The notes under the pieces: generated by a model
The model's database searches: none
What the model was told of the DNA's origin: nothing
Seen by the model: only the letters and a program-made list of their open reading frames with translations
Source of the DNA: Ditylenchus dipsaci
Taxonomy: Eukaryota; Nematoda; Chromadorea; Rhabditida; Anguinidae
NCBI GenBank assembly: GCA_004194705.1
Contig: SADC01001360.1
Span: 52,985 to 116,984 of the forward strand
Length of the DNA stretch: 64,000 nucleotides
Reading direction: 5' to 3'
Part shown: piece by piece, positions 42,801 to 53,400 of the stretch
Numbering within the stretch: position 1 is the first letter of the stretch
Layout: each line of letters opens with the position of its first letter
Made by a program: the position numbers and the translations under genes

Positions 42801-45800
42801 AAAAAAATTGTTCTTGCGCTACTAATGCTACGGCGCCGACAAAATAAGAGAAAGTACTGGATACACCCGCTATTGTTAAATTGTTCCGAGGACGGCAAGT
42901 ATCACCGGTTGTTTCTTCGATTGAAGGCCTTCCCACTAAAATTTCACCAATATATGAGAATGGAGCTAAGTGTTTTTAACAAGCTTCTAGAATTAGTGGG
43001 ACCAAGGTGAAGTACAAAATTTTTTTGCCTTACGTTGTGGTTGTTCAATGGTCTAATTCTTTAGCCTTCGGAAATTCTCAATTCGTACTTCCATTTTACC
43101 AGAACAAAGACTAGTAATTACAATTGAAGCAAAACCAGAGACAGCAGACTGGATTGTCAAAGCCGCGGTTTGCCTACACAACTTTATCCTGGAAGAGCAC
43201 ACCAATTATGACCCAAGGCGTTTGGCGGATGATGGGGATGAAGACAACGGGATTTGGCGTTCGCTGCTCAACAATCAACTGCCGAATATCTCATGTCAAG
43301 TGCAAGCACCAAAAGCAGGAAAAGAGGCAATCCTAACACGCGAGACACTAGTGAATTATTTGAGTGGACGCGGTTCTGTGGATTGGCAGGAAAAAATGAT
43401 TTGAAATGTTCTCTTCTTCACTTGACTTTATGCCCCAGTTTTACTAATAAAGGTGTGCAAAAATTTAGTTTAGAATCATAGAGCTGGGCATATATACTAT
43501 AAATTGCAATTGTAATTTATTAGGAAATGAAAATTTACATGAAAAACTCAAAACCAAATGATTTTTCGATATGCCGCAACCTCTGCCGCGCGGTAAAATA
43601 CCCACATTTTTATGTCTCGATATCCAAAATTTTTTTTACTAAAATACTTATAACAAGTAGGCCTTCAGGAAAATGGTTAATTTTACCAGAATCATAAAAT
43701 TTTTCAGTCCAACTAGAAAAAACGCGTCCAATTTACCGCGCGGCAAAAATAAAATAACGCGACCCCTTGCGGCAGCGGTAAACGCAAGCAAAAACGCGAG
43801 CTGCCACCCACAATGGACGCGTTTTTTCGACGCGGTAAACGCAGGCGTTTGACGCTACCGCGTGCCGCGTCCTATTGCTCCCACAATGACGCGTTTTTCG
43901 AAGCGTTGCCGCTACCGCTGCCGCAACCGCGTCCATTGTGGGACAAGCATAAATGCAGTGTTGTTCCGGCGCCGGCGCTGTCCCGGGAAAAACAGCGCCG
44001 GGCCGGCGCTTGGCGCCGGCGCTAGGGCAATGAAAAATTTGGGTCGGCGCCGGCGCCGGCGCTAAAAATTTTCGTCCCGGCGCTAGCCCGGCGCTGTTTT
44101 TGAACAATTATGGCGCCGGCGCTGTTTCTAAAATTTAACAGCCTAAAATTGAGAAAGACAATTATTCTTAATTTTAAACTAAATTATCAGAACTTTTGTG
44201 CTGCGATTTCTTTCATTTCTTTGAATATTTTTTTATTTTCTTTAATTTTTTAGTTTTTGTAACATAATCAGGGTATACTATGCTATTTTAAAAAAAGTAA
44301 TTCACGCAACTTTTATTTTCACAAGACTAATATGGATTACCCATTTCTTTCATGAACTTCCCTTTTATCTAATAACTCCACCTATATGGACTTATTTCTC
44401 AGCATACGGAAATACAGGGTGTTTCGAGAAATCACAGGATTTTAAATGGCTATAACTAGTTTTCGCGACCGAATTTCTAATTTCTGTTTCCTTCAACCAT
44501 TTTCTCTTGACGGGCAATTCATTTGGTGTATAATGTCAAAAATACGGTTTTCGCTTGGTCCCTTTGTGGTCCTGGTCTGTGGGTGGCTCCTAGATGGCTA
44601 AAACCCGAAACAACAGGGGACCAAGCGAAAATCATAATTTCGACATTATACATTTAACGAAATTGCCCGTCAAGAGAAAACGATTAGTGAAAACAGAAAT
44701 TCGTTATAGAAAAAGGTTATAGCCATCTCAAATTCTGCGGATTTTTCAAAATACCCTGTATTTCAAAATTCACTCATCATGAGGAACTAATACAGGAAAT
44801 ATATCCATATAGATAGCAAATGATTATTATCGCTTTCACTGTAAAAAACATACTGTTAAAAAAAATAGGAATTTTTCATGAAATTTACAGCAAAAGCAAA
44901 ATTATCAAGCCGGCGCTGGCGTCGGCGCTGCCATGAACGCCAGCGCTGGCGCCGGCGCTGGGGCATTTTTTCAAAGGAGGTCGGCGCCGGCGCTGGCGCC
45001 GGAGCCAAAATTTTTCAAGGGAGGCGCTCGGCGCTGGCGCTGGGGCCTTTTCTCAGAAAGGGTCGGCGCCGGCGCTGGCGCCGGCGCCGATCCCGACGCT
45101 GGAACAACACTGCCTAAATGGCTTCCCCCCCCTTTAACTCTCGCTATACAGTCAACTCTAAGTCAACAGTCAACTTTCTCTTTTCTGTAAAACTATATAT
45201 CGATAGTTGACTTAATAAATATTTAATAAATATTCGCGTTTCTTATAAGAGCGCGGAGATATTTTATCTTGGTGCGAATGTTCACATTTAGCAACCCTAG
45301 TTTTAGGGCTTAAAACGGGCAGAAAACATGTTTTAAGTAGTGGAAGGGCAGTTTTTAAAAGTCATACGGGTTGTTGAGTTAGGAACTTGGATCGGTTTAC
45401 TAAGCCTTGTCAAGATTTTATTAAATTTTATTATATAATTCAAACTAGTTACCTGAACGACAAGAGCAACACTTATCTGGGAATAAAACTCTTTGGTTCG
45501 GTTGCTAGTGAGCATATCCAAAGACCGCTTCATTTTTAAGTAAATTTTTATGCTCGTAAAAATTATAATAAAATGAGAAAGAACAACCATGAACGTAAAA
45601 TAGGCGCCAAGCATTATAACGGCTTTTTTGTTTTGACCATTGTTATAAAATGTACAAAGCGTAAATAAAAATGTCAAACAAAGTGATACAAATAGCATGC
45701 TAAAATATCCACAAAGGCTTACTTGAATATTCCTGCAATATTTAATTTATATAGCTGCCATTATTGTTGTAAACTCGATACAACGTAACTTTTTGGCCGG

Positions 45801-48211
45801 TACCTTGAATTACGTTATAACGAGCGTTGACTGTATGCGTAATGAGGTACTTTTAAATTTCTGACTGTGACAACCTATTCGTATATAGGCAAATGACACA
45901 CTATTAGCTCAGCCATCAGCCTCAGCCGGCTGATGGCTGAGTTCAAACTCAGCGAGCTCATCAGTGACGATACTACTCAGGTGGCAAAGTGGTTAAGAGT
46001 GCAGTGGCTGAGGATCTCAAGTTCGACCGTGTCTACCTATTTTTTTTAAGAATTAAAAATAAAGAAAAAAGGGCCGGTTGGTCAAACTTGACTGCATTCT
46101 AAGCCACTATACTAATAATTTACTTCAAATATATTTTGCAAAAAAATTAAAAATGTTTTTTATATTTTAAAGTCAGTCCTCGGCGAAATTGCAAGCTAAA
46201 GTACACTGTAGGACCTCCTCTTAACACCGAAATGGTGATTTTCATGTTGTGACACTTTAAACACACAAAAAAATTTCAGGACCCGGTCAATGTTTTTTTT
46301 ACCAAATTTTGACTTTTTGCCTTGAGGGAGCATAACAAGTTAGAGCCCCTTAGCCATCAAAGGCAGCTATAGTGTTCTTGTAGTATTAGATCAGAAAAGT
46401 ATTAATTATATTATGAGCTGAAAAAACTAAAATTACCTGCATAATGTTAAATATCGGTATATGAATTGTACAGGCAACGCCCAGTGAGAAAACACCGTAA
46501 TGGTAATGTACACAATAAACATGATCGTACTTCCTGAATTATCAGAAGGGCTGAAAAACCCATATTGCAAAATAAGTGCTACACCTGAATCGACATATAT
46601 AACCTATAAATTATGTCAGTATATCAAGGGAATGACTAAAAGATTATGAATTATTTTGAAAATGCGGTTGGACCACTATCCAGCGTTTCTCGTTACTGAA
46701 AACCTTGAGAATTGTGGCTAATATTTATAAATATACGAGTGATTAATTGTAATCACAAAATCAAACAGAGGAATTTTTTCACCAAAGAATATCCGCAGAA
46801 AATTTACCAAATTCCACATTTCTAAGCTAGCGAAAAAATATACTTTTCTTTAAGGAGCAGGCACCCGTTTATTTTCGTCTGCTCTATTAACTCCCCCCTT
46901 AACTTTGGGGACTTATATTTGAGCCTACATAAAATAAATTATGCTATCTATTGCGTTTTCTACCTCCTGCGAGCCTTACGGAGTGGAAGGGGGTGTCCTG
47001 ACTTCCCTTGACGCTCTCTATAACGACTCTTAAAGGACCATGAAACTTGATAAGCACAGCAATTTGGAAATTTTGAATTCGCGCGGGACCACCCTAATTT
47101 TATCAATAATATTTTCGAATTGTTTTTTGTTTGCATGTAGAATTTTTTCAAAATATAGAACCGTTTACTAGTCGAGCCCAACGTTGCTCGACAGTGCCAG
47201 ATCGGACGACTTATCTTGCTTTCACTGGGAGACAGGTTAGTTCGCCCCGTTTTTTTTCAAAATTTTTGATACTTTTTGCAATAAAAGTATTTTTTTATGA
47301 GAAAAATTTTTTTCTGGGGACCTTTAGTAGCTGAAATTTCCTCAGAAATCAGAATCAGAAAACAGAAATTTCAAAATAATTCTCGGTTGCTGAGATATAA
47401 CCCAAAGTTGGATGGTCGTCATTTGAAAATGACAAGCACCTAACTTTGGGTCATATCTCAGCAACCGAGAATTATTTTGAAATTCTGTTTTCTGATTCTG
47501 ATTCCTGAGGAAATTTCAGCCACTGAGAGTCCCCAGAAAAAAATTTTTCCAATAAAAAAATACTTTCATTGCAAAAAGTATCAAAAATTTTGAAAAAAAA
47601 TGGGGCGAACTGACCGTACACCCTTTCACTGCACCATAATTACTTATATGAGCCTATGTTAAAAATTCACCCATAAATGAAATTCGAATTTTCAATGAAC
47701 GCAAAAAAATAATTCAAAAACATTATTGACAAAATTAGGGTGGTCCGCGCGAATTCGAAATTCCCAAATTACTTCGCTTATCAAGTTTCATGGTCCTTTA
47801 AGGGACCTGCCAAAACCGAGTCGTTACAGAGAGCCTGGTAATGAAGAGCGTTGTTATAGAGAGTCGGCTGTAGTAGCATCCCAATGACTATCCTCCCTCC
47901 CTATAACCAGCTGAATAAATGTTAATAATAATGATGGGACGATAAAATTAAGGAGTGCCCAAGACCTGTCACTATTTCCAATTTTAGCTAAATTAGTTTT
48001 ATTTAAAAATACAAAATAAACTAACTTGAATAACAGTGCTACTAACTGTCAAATAAATTATATCAATGACAGCTGTTTGCAAAAGAATCTTGCTGTAACT
48101 TTTCATTTCTTTTAAAGATTTAGCTAATATTAGCCATATCAGAAAAATATTTATAGCAAGTCCTAAAGTAATACATAAGCCAGCATTAACTCTGTAAACT
48201 AAAGCTTTCAT
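39880..48211 (-). CDS. Seven-transmembrane chemoreceptor, nematode serpentine (srd/str-like)
   Basis: Exons are 48211-48026 (true ATG), 46603-46437, 45732-45453 and 40188-39880 (TAA), about 313 residues, with all phases consistent (0, 2, 0). Seven hydrophobic segments can be placed: two in exon 1, one in exon 2, two in exon 3, two in exon 4. Features typical of nematode receptors include SLKEMKSYSKILLQTAVIDI between helices 1 and 2, VQFIYRYLTLC after helix 3, RTKEFYSQISVALVVQ before helix 6, and PFSTIMIVKPYR after helix 7. Such receptors act in the plasma membrane of sensory neurons and signal through G proteins. Family placement (srd versus str) is by eye. Introns 1 and 3 are inflated by mobile elements; intron 3 is 5.26 kb. 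Confidence 0.8.
41045..41300. repeat. Dispersed repeat with GGTTGCTGAAAT end and CAGTCAACTCT units
   Basis: This segment matches 53300-53580 in inverse orientation (phrases such as AACCAAGCTCATCACTTT and GATAAACAACTGATT). It contains short tandem TACAGTCAACTCTTGCAA units, also found at about 45147-45180 and 52790-52870. The AGGGTTGC/GCAACCCT end recurs near 45290 and 53573. Confidence 0.5.
41332..41640. repeat. Inverted pair of tRNA-derived SINE-like units
   Basis: 41336-41425 and 41543-41632 are inverted copies. Each has an A-box-like TGGCGCAGTGCG and a perfect B-box GGTTCAATCCC. The left one is followed by TTTTTTTT. A proper cloverleaf does not form, so these are tRNA-derived pseudogenes or SINE heads rather than functional tRNAs. 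Confidence 0.5.
41701..42594 (+). pseudogene. MADF/BESS-like protein of a PIF/Harbinger element
   Basis: The first exon encodes LISLVQAHPSLYNK and KDVWAKIAAQ, matching the start of a MADF (SANT-like) DNA-binding domain. After a frame break near 41915 the MADF end LPDRYVKEKK follows. An intron (GTGAGT..TTTTTTAG, 42117-42170) leads to a stretch with an in-frame TGA at about 42250. The final part has a charged linker and a BESS-like end (GRSIGKSLEVISNPI). PIF/Harbinger transposons carry such a second protein, which helps the transposase enter the nucleus and bind the ends. It lies in intron 3 of the chemoreceptor on the opposite strand. Confidence 0.6.
42790..43404 (+). pseudogene. PIF/Harbinger (HARBI1-type) transposase, catalytic core deleted
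   Basis: Exon 1 (42790-43009) encodes the typical start (RRRQNKRKYWIHPLL, then FHQYMRMELSVFNKLLEL). A short intron (GTGAAG..TTTAG) leads to FSIRTSILPEQRLVIT. The frame then jumps directly to the C-terminal signature IVKAAVCLHNFILEE and ends at TGA (43404). About 200 residues holding the DDE catalytic triad are missing, so the protein cannot transpose. The clean internal deletion suggests a non-autonomous derivative. No termini were located. Confidence 0.7.
43808..43941. mobile_element. Word-array element (ACGCGG/GCGGTAACGC words)
   Basis: The ends CCACAATGGACGCG.. and ..CGCGTCCATTGTGG are exact inverses. The interior iterates GACGCG, GCGGTAAACGC and GCCGCTACC. Similar words continue to the left down to about 43575. 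No target duplication was identified. Confidence 0.45.
43956..45112. mobile_element. hAT-like word-array element (GGCGCCGGCGCT words)
   Basis: The ends are CAGTGTTGTTCC.. and ..GGAACAACACTG. The flanks are CATAAATG and CCTAAATG (7 of 8 match). Both ends are filled with GGCGCCGGCGCT-type words interrupted by AAAAATTT-like spacers. A mariner-like palindrome (44415-44758) is nested in the AT-rich middle. Arg/Ala-rich frames are repeat translations. Confidence 0.7.
44415..44758. mobile_element. mariner-like palindromic MITE
   Basis: The ends are CAGGGTGTTTCGAGAAATC.. and ..GATTTTTCAAAATACCCTG with TA flanks. Inverted arms contain CTCTTGACGGGCAA and its inverse. Near the centre lie GCTTGGTCCC (44553) and GGGGACCAAGC (44616). 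Confidence 0.65.
45846..46060 (+). ncRNA. tRNA-like sequence after a CAGCCGGCTGA block
   Basis: Short CAGCC/GGCTGA words at 45905-45960 precede GGTGGCAAAGTGGTTAAGAG (A-box-like) and AAGTTCGACC (B-box-like), followed by TTTTTTTT at 46039. Acceptor and T stems do not pair convincingly, so it is probably a tRNA-derived relic. Confidence 0.3.
47008..47835. repeat. Long foldback in chemoreceptor intron 1
   Basis: Outer arms contain AAAGGACCATGAAACTTGAT and its inverse, GGACCACCCTAATTTT and its inverse. Inner arms contain AACCGAGAATTATTTTGAAA and its inverse around a centre near 47420. The ends have CTCTCTATAACG / GTTATAGAGAG words. Arms total about 350 bp each. No coding sequence. Confidence 0.65.
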
Positions 48212-49200
48212 TAAATTATTAAATTTTTTATCAGATTTTGATATTTTTTAGAATAGAAAACTTACTGCAAGGATGTGAGCATTACTCAAGACGAAATATT
48301 TTTACTCTTTGAAACGGCTACATACAATTTACTTATTCTTTATATATAGAAAACGGCCCGACTCAAGAACTTTAATCCATTTTTGTATTCTCGCAAGTTT
48401 TTAATTGGAATTCTTTTTTTCTCACCTTTAGTCTTTGCTTTCATTTTTGTTGCTATGGGTTTAAGTACACGGTTTTATTTTATTTCGCACCGTTTACAAA
48501 GTAGTGATTCGCCACCGAATCGGTAGCTGAGAAAATGCCACTCTAAATGCCACTTTTTTAAAAATCCTTCATTTTAACACTTAAATGGCCATAACTTGGC
48601 CATATACGACAATAGGTCCCATTTTTGCCTTGGTCCCCCCTGTTGATTTTTTTATATTTTTGCTTCTATTTTAACCAATTTTATTTTCTTCTTTCGGCGA
48701 CACACTAACATTTATAAATTTTCACGGGTTGTTCAACAAACTTTCTGAAATAATAAATAAGAGGCTTCGGAGAAGTGTCTAGGTCTACTTTAAACACGAA
48801 GTGTTTGCTCAAACCCTAAATATTTCTCGCACCTGTCCTAATCAACTATCAGCTAGATTGCGAGATAGCAGAAAATAAATTCAAAAAATTACAAGAAATT
48901 TTTTTTTTCGAGAATAACAAAAGTCGGCTGTAAGAAAAATATAAATTTAGACAGAAAAATAAACAAAAATGATTTTTGTAATTTTTGTCAAAAATTTCAT
49001 TATGTTGTAGGTGAAGTTGGCTTTTCGGGATACCGGGTTATTAGAGGGTGCCGGCCTAGTAGAGATAATGCGGTACGTTCTGAAAGATCGTATCAATAGA
49101 ATTTGCGATTTCGATCGTAATGTTCGGGTGGTTTCTTTGTAAGTACGTAATAGATGTAAGCTTAATAAATATGCGAATTCCCGTAGAAAAATTTTAAAAT
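48212..49200. other. Gene-poor spacer upstream of the chemoreceptor
   Basis: No exon is recognised. TTGCCTTGGTCCCCCCTGTT is at 48626-48645, the fullest copy of the recurrent word. A degenerate CCGTATT-type remnant is at about 49018-49072. The promoter of the chemoreceptor must lie in the right-hand flank of 48211, but no motif could be assigned. Confidence 0.35.
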
Positions 49201-49214
49201 CAACCCCTCCCCCC

Positions 49215-49590
49215 TAGACTGGTAAAATATCGATTGCTTATGCTCAATGAATTTTTATTCAAAAATTTCGATCAAAATCATTAACTTTTCAGGCGAAAAT
49301 GTTCTGAAAAGTCTCCGCTGGTATCAAAATCTCATCCTGAATCCGAATCCGTTGAGATCAGATCAAAATAATTTTATGGGCTGATATATAGCTATTTTGA
49401 GTAGATAGACCAGGAATTTGGCACCATTTGCCTATTTTAGTAGATATCTCAGTCTATAAAAAATATTTCGATCTGATCTCAACGGATTTGAATTCAGGAT
49501 GAGATTTCGGTATTAATTCACATTCCAAACACTTTCCAAAAAAAATTTATTGACCGTCGATAATCGATAGCCGTCCCTAGACTGACCTCT
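49215..49590. repeat. Foldback repeat
   Basis: CTCATCCTGAATCCGAATCC (49333) and GTTGAGATCAGATC are matched by their inverses at about 49465-49510. Outer parts around ATCGATT/AATCGAT are more diverged. No ORF. Confidence 0.5.
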
Positions 49591-49908
49591 TGAACTACTG
49601 TTTTCGTTTAAGATGATGGAAAAAATTATTTTAAAACACTTTCAGTCTTAAAAATTAAAATATTATTATAAATGATCTTTCAAAAGTTCTTCGAAGTTAC
49701 TTTTACGTATTTACCCGGTGAAACAGAAAAGCAAATTTGGCAAATGTGCCGGAGAATCCGCCAGTGGATTTAACATCACTCAATCCTAGTATGACCTCTG
49801 TTAATCTCCCATCTTCTGATAGTTCCCATCCCCTGACTTCTTTTACTAGGATTTAACAGTTAAGGTAATTTTCGATTTACAATTTCAAAATTTAACAGGG
49901 ATTGGAAT

Positions 49909-50306
49909 CAGGGTGGTGTTCTCAGCCGGCTGAGGCTGAGGTAAAATTTTTGACTCGGCTGAGGCTGAGTGAAATTTTTCAGGCCTCAGCCAGCTGAGGA
50001 AAATTTTTGCATCAAATTTTCGGCGTTTTGCGTTTATTTTAAACTGTATTTCTGACGAGTTCGAAGTGTTCAGTTAATAGAAAAGATTAAGTGATCAAAT
50101 TTCCTTCCAGGCTGTCGCTTATTATTGAATTTCAGTCAGCCGGCTGAGTTTGAACTCAGCCGGCTGGGTTAACTCAGCCATCAGCCGGCTGAGGCTGAGG
50201 ATAAGGCTGAGGTAAATTTTTTGAGCCGGCTGACGCTGAGGAAAATTTTTCAGACCTCAGCCGGCTGAGGCTGATGGCTGAGGTAATCATGAAGTATAAC
50301 ACCCTG
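49909..50306. mobile_element. hAT-like word-array element (CAGCCGGCTGAGGCTGA words)
   Basis: The ends are CAGGGTGGTGTTCTCAGCC.. and ..ATAACACCCTG. The flanks are ATTGGAAT and GTTGGAAT (7 of 8 match). CAGCCGGCTGAGGCTGAG words fill both sides, separated by AAATTTTT spacers. A second, truncated copy is at 55340. Confidence 0.65.
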
Positions 50307-50473
50307 GTTGGAATTTAATTCTTCATGGGAAATTAATAGAGGTTAATATTTTACAAAAAAAACTAGCTTTTGAACACTTTTCAACCACATGTGTTTTCTC
50401 TTTATTACAATTTTTACATTTGAACAAAAAATATATAAATAATATAGTTTAATTTGAAAGTATTCTGCTCAAA

Positions 50474-53400
50474 CTATATAAGTGGAATACCGGCTGCTGC
50501 TTCTTCGGGAATTTCTTTCATAGAGACACGGAAGAATCCTGACAAGGGAGTTTTTAAATATGACTAATAAGTTTTAAAAATAAACTAACCGTTTTCTCCC
50601 CAAGAGCTGCCCCAAGTGTTCATATATGTCCAGTAAGGAGTGCCGCTTTCTTCTCCCAGCCAATCAATTTAGCGCAGTGTCCATAAAGCTCTTTTGTATG
50701 GGTCGAAGTCAGAGACTCATAAATACCTAAAAAATTTTGAGTATTACTTTTTGAAACTTGTTTGTAAACATTAATTTTTTCTGTTATCCCGACCTCCACT
50801 ATTTTTTATCATAATTTTGAATCAATATAATTTTTCAAATTTTTAAACTATCCTTAATGGTTTTTTCTGTCTAATTTCTTTAGCTTTCTTCGAGTTTTTT
50901 TTGGCATAGTTACCTTTCAGATCATAATGAAGAAAAAGTGGAGGTCGGGATAACCTAAAGGCTACTTTTATAATTCCGCCATGCTCGGATTTTTTTAAAG
51001 TGACTCGAAATCACTTTCTGAACTCCTAACCCTAACGCTTTTCAAATGAAAATTTTCAATTTTGTCAAAAAAAATTGCCTCCCAACCTTCAAGGTAAATG
51101 GTCATTTTAAGTAGTGCTGCGCATTTGTGTTTTTGCGATGTTGCGATGCGATGTTTTTGGGTCCGAGGACTTGCGATGCGATTTTGCGATGTTTCAAAAC
51201 TTTGCGATGCGATGTTGCGATGCGATGTTTAAGGCAAAATTTCGTGCGATGTTGCGATGTTTGCGATGCGATATATCACATCGCACGCAGCACTAATCAT
51301 TACATCAGATGGATGTCGTTGCGATGTCGTTTCAGATTTGCGATGCGATGTTGCGATGTTTCAAAACTTTGCGATGCGATGTTGCGATGCGATGTTTAAG
51401 GCAAAATTTCGTGCGATGTTGCGATGTTTGCGATGCGCTATATCGCATCGCACGCAGCACTAATTTTAAGGGCGCTTTTGCACTTCAAGGGGGGGGGGAG
51501 CGAGAGCTGGGTTTTTTTTATTAAATATGAAAAGTTAAAAAAAGTAAAATTTTGACAAAGATTCTTTCTCAAAAAATTAATTTTTCAGTATGGCAAGCGT
51601 TAGAAAAAAACAATTTTACCATTTTCAGCGTATAAAATACTAAGGAGACTTTAAAATAGTGACAAGAAACCGCGAAGTGCACAAGGGCCATTTTAAAGTA
51701 CTTTTTTGGGTCATTTTTGTAAAAATGTTTTTTTTAACAAAATTCAAATTTTTTTATCAGAAAGTGTTCAGAAGTGCTTCGTTCGGGTGGCAGCTATAGT
51801 AGTATAACCGAAAAGAATTAAAATATCTGATTCGTCACCTGATTTGTAATGCTGGAACTCGTCATAAACCACAAAACAAGCAATCATAGGCCCATTGAGC
51901 ATTAGTTCTCGTTTGATAAGGGTTTGATAGTCAACTTAAACCAAAATTTTAATTTACTGTTATCAAAACATTTAAATTTACCATTGTTATTTTTCAACAT
52001 TTCAGCCATCTGGTTCATTGTTTTGGAGTAAATGACATTGTTTAACAAATTTGGCTTGACCCAATATACTTTTTTGGCTTTGTTCAAATCTTGCTGATAA
52101 GTTTTGTCATACAACGGCTGACAATTGGACCAGCAAACATCATAGACACCTTGCTTGCCGTTGTAAGTGTCTATTGAGCATGGACTACCACAGCTGGGCG
52201 ATTTTTCGTAGGGTTTGCAGCCTTCATAGCTACCATAACCTGCCCCTGTGACCAGACCATGCTCTTTCCAGTGCACAAATGAGAAAAGTGCCCACACCGT
52301 TCCTCGACAACTGAAAAAACATTTATAAATTGTTTTTGAATTTTTGTAAAAAAATTGAATTCACCCTCCGCAATGGGGACAACACTCAATAAGGTCTTGA
52401 GCCGAAATTTGCAAATGTCTTGAACCATTTGAATGTATACAAATTCTATCAGACATTACAGAAGTTGCGGAAAGTGCCTTAAAAAAGTCTTTTAAGGTTT
52501 ATAAAATCAAAAATTCAAGATTTCAAGTAAGATTACTGAATGCGAATGTTCACGCGAATATTCGCGCGAAGATAAAATTATTATTAATATCTTCGCGCTC
52601 TCATAAGAAACGCGAACATTGATGAGAGTCAACTACAGTCAACCCTCGATTTAACGGCACCCAAAAATAGACCAATTTGGTCGGCGTTGACTAAGATTTT
52701 GTCAAAGTGAACTCTCGGTTTAACGGCACCTTCGATTTAACGGCCCCGAGCGCGGTCCTCAGGGTGCCGTTAAATCGAGGGTTGACTGTATCGATATAGT
52801 CACTGAAAAAGTTAGAGTTGACTATATAGTTATAGTTAGAGTTTACTGTATAGCAAGAGTTAGCTGTATGGCAAAAGTTGAATGTGCAGGATGGGCCAAT
52901 TTTTTTGGAACACTTTAAACGATCATAACTTTTTTCTATGATAGAATTTCGAAATTCTGTAAACGCCATTCGACTCAGGATCAAAAAACAATTTTTTTGG
53001 TGCATGGAGCTCGAAAAAAAATTTTTGGTCAAAATTTTCGAATTTGCGTTGGTCCCCCCTGTGTTCTAAAAACGTCGATTTTTGCACAACAACAAGCAGT
53101 GGCAAAAAATCGACTTTTTAAGACCACAGGGGACCAAGGCAAATTCGAAATTTTGACCAAAAATTTTTTTTCGAGCTCCATGCACCAAAAAAATTGTTTT
53201 TTGATCCTGAGTCGAATGGCGTTTACAGAATTTCGAAATTCTATCATAGAAAAAAGTTATGATCGTTTAAAATGTTCCAAAAAATTGGCCCACCCTGTAA
53301 AATAACAGTTGACTGTATTGTCAAAGTTAACTGTAGAGTAAGAGTTGACTGTATTGCTAGAGTTAACTGTAAAACGCGAAAAAATCTTATGTTTTTTGAA

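Noticed and set aside
44878..45190. Arg/Ala/Gly-rich frames
   Set aside because: They are translations of GGCGCT words in the element at 43956-45112, in more than one frame.
51114..51524. Four overlapping Cys/Met/Asp/Arg-rich frames
   Set aside because: They are translations of the TGCGATGCGATG word array in a hAT-like element.
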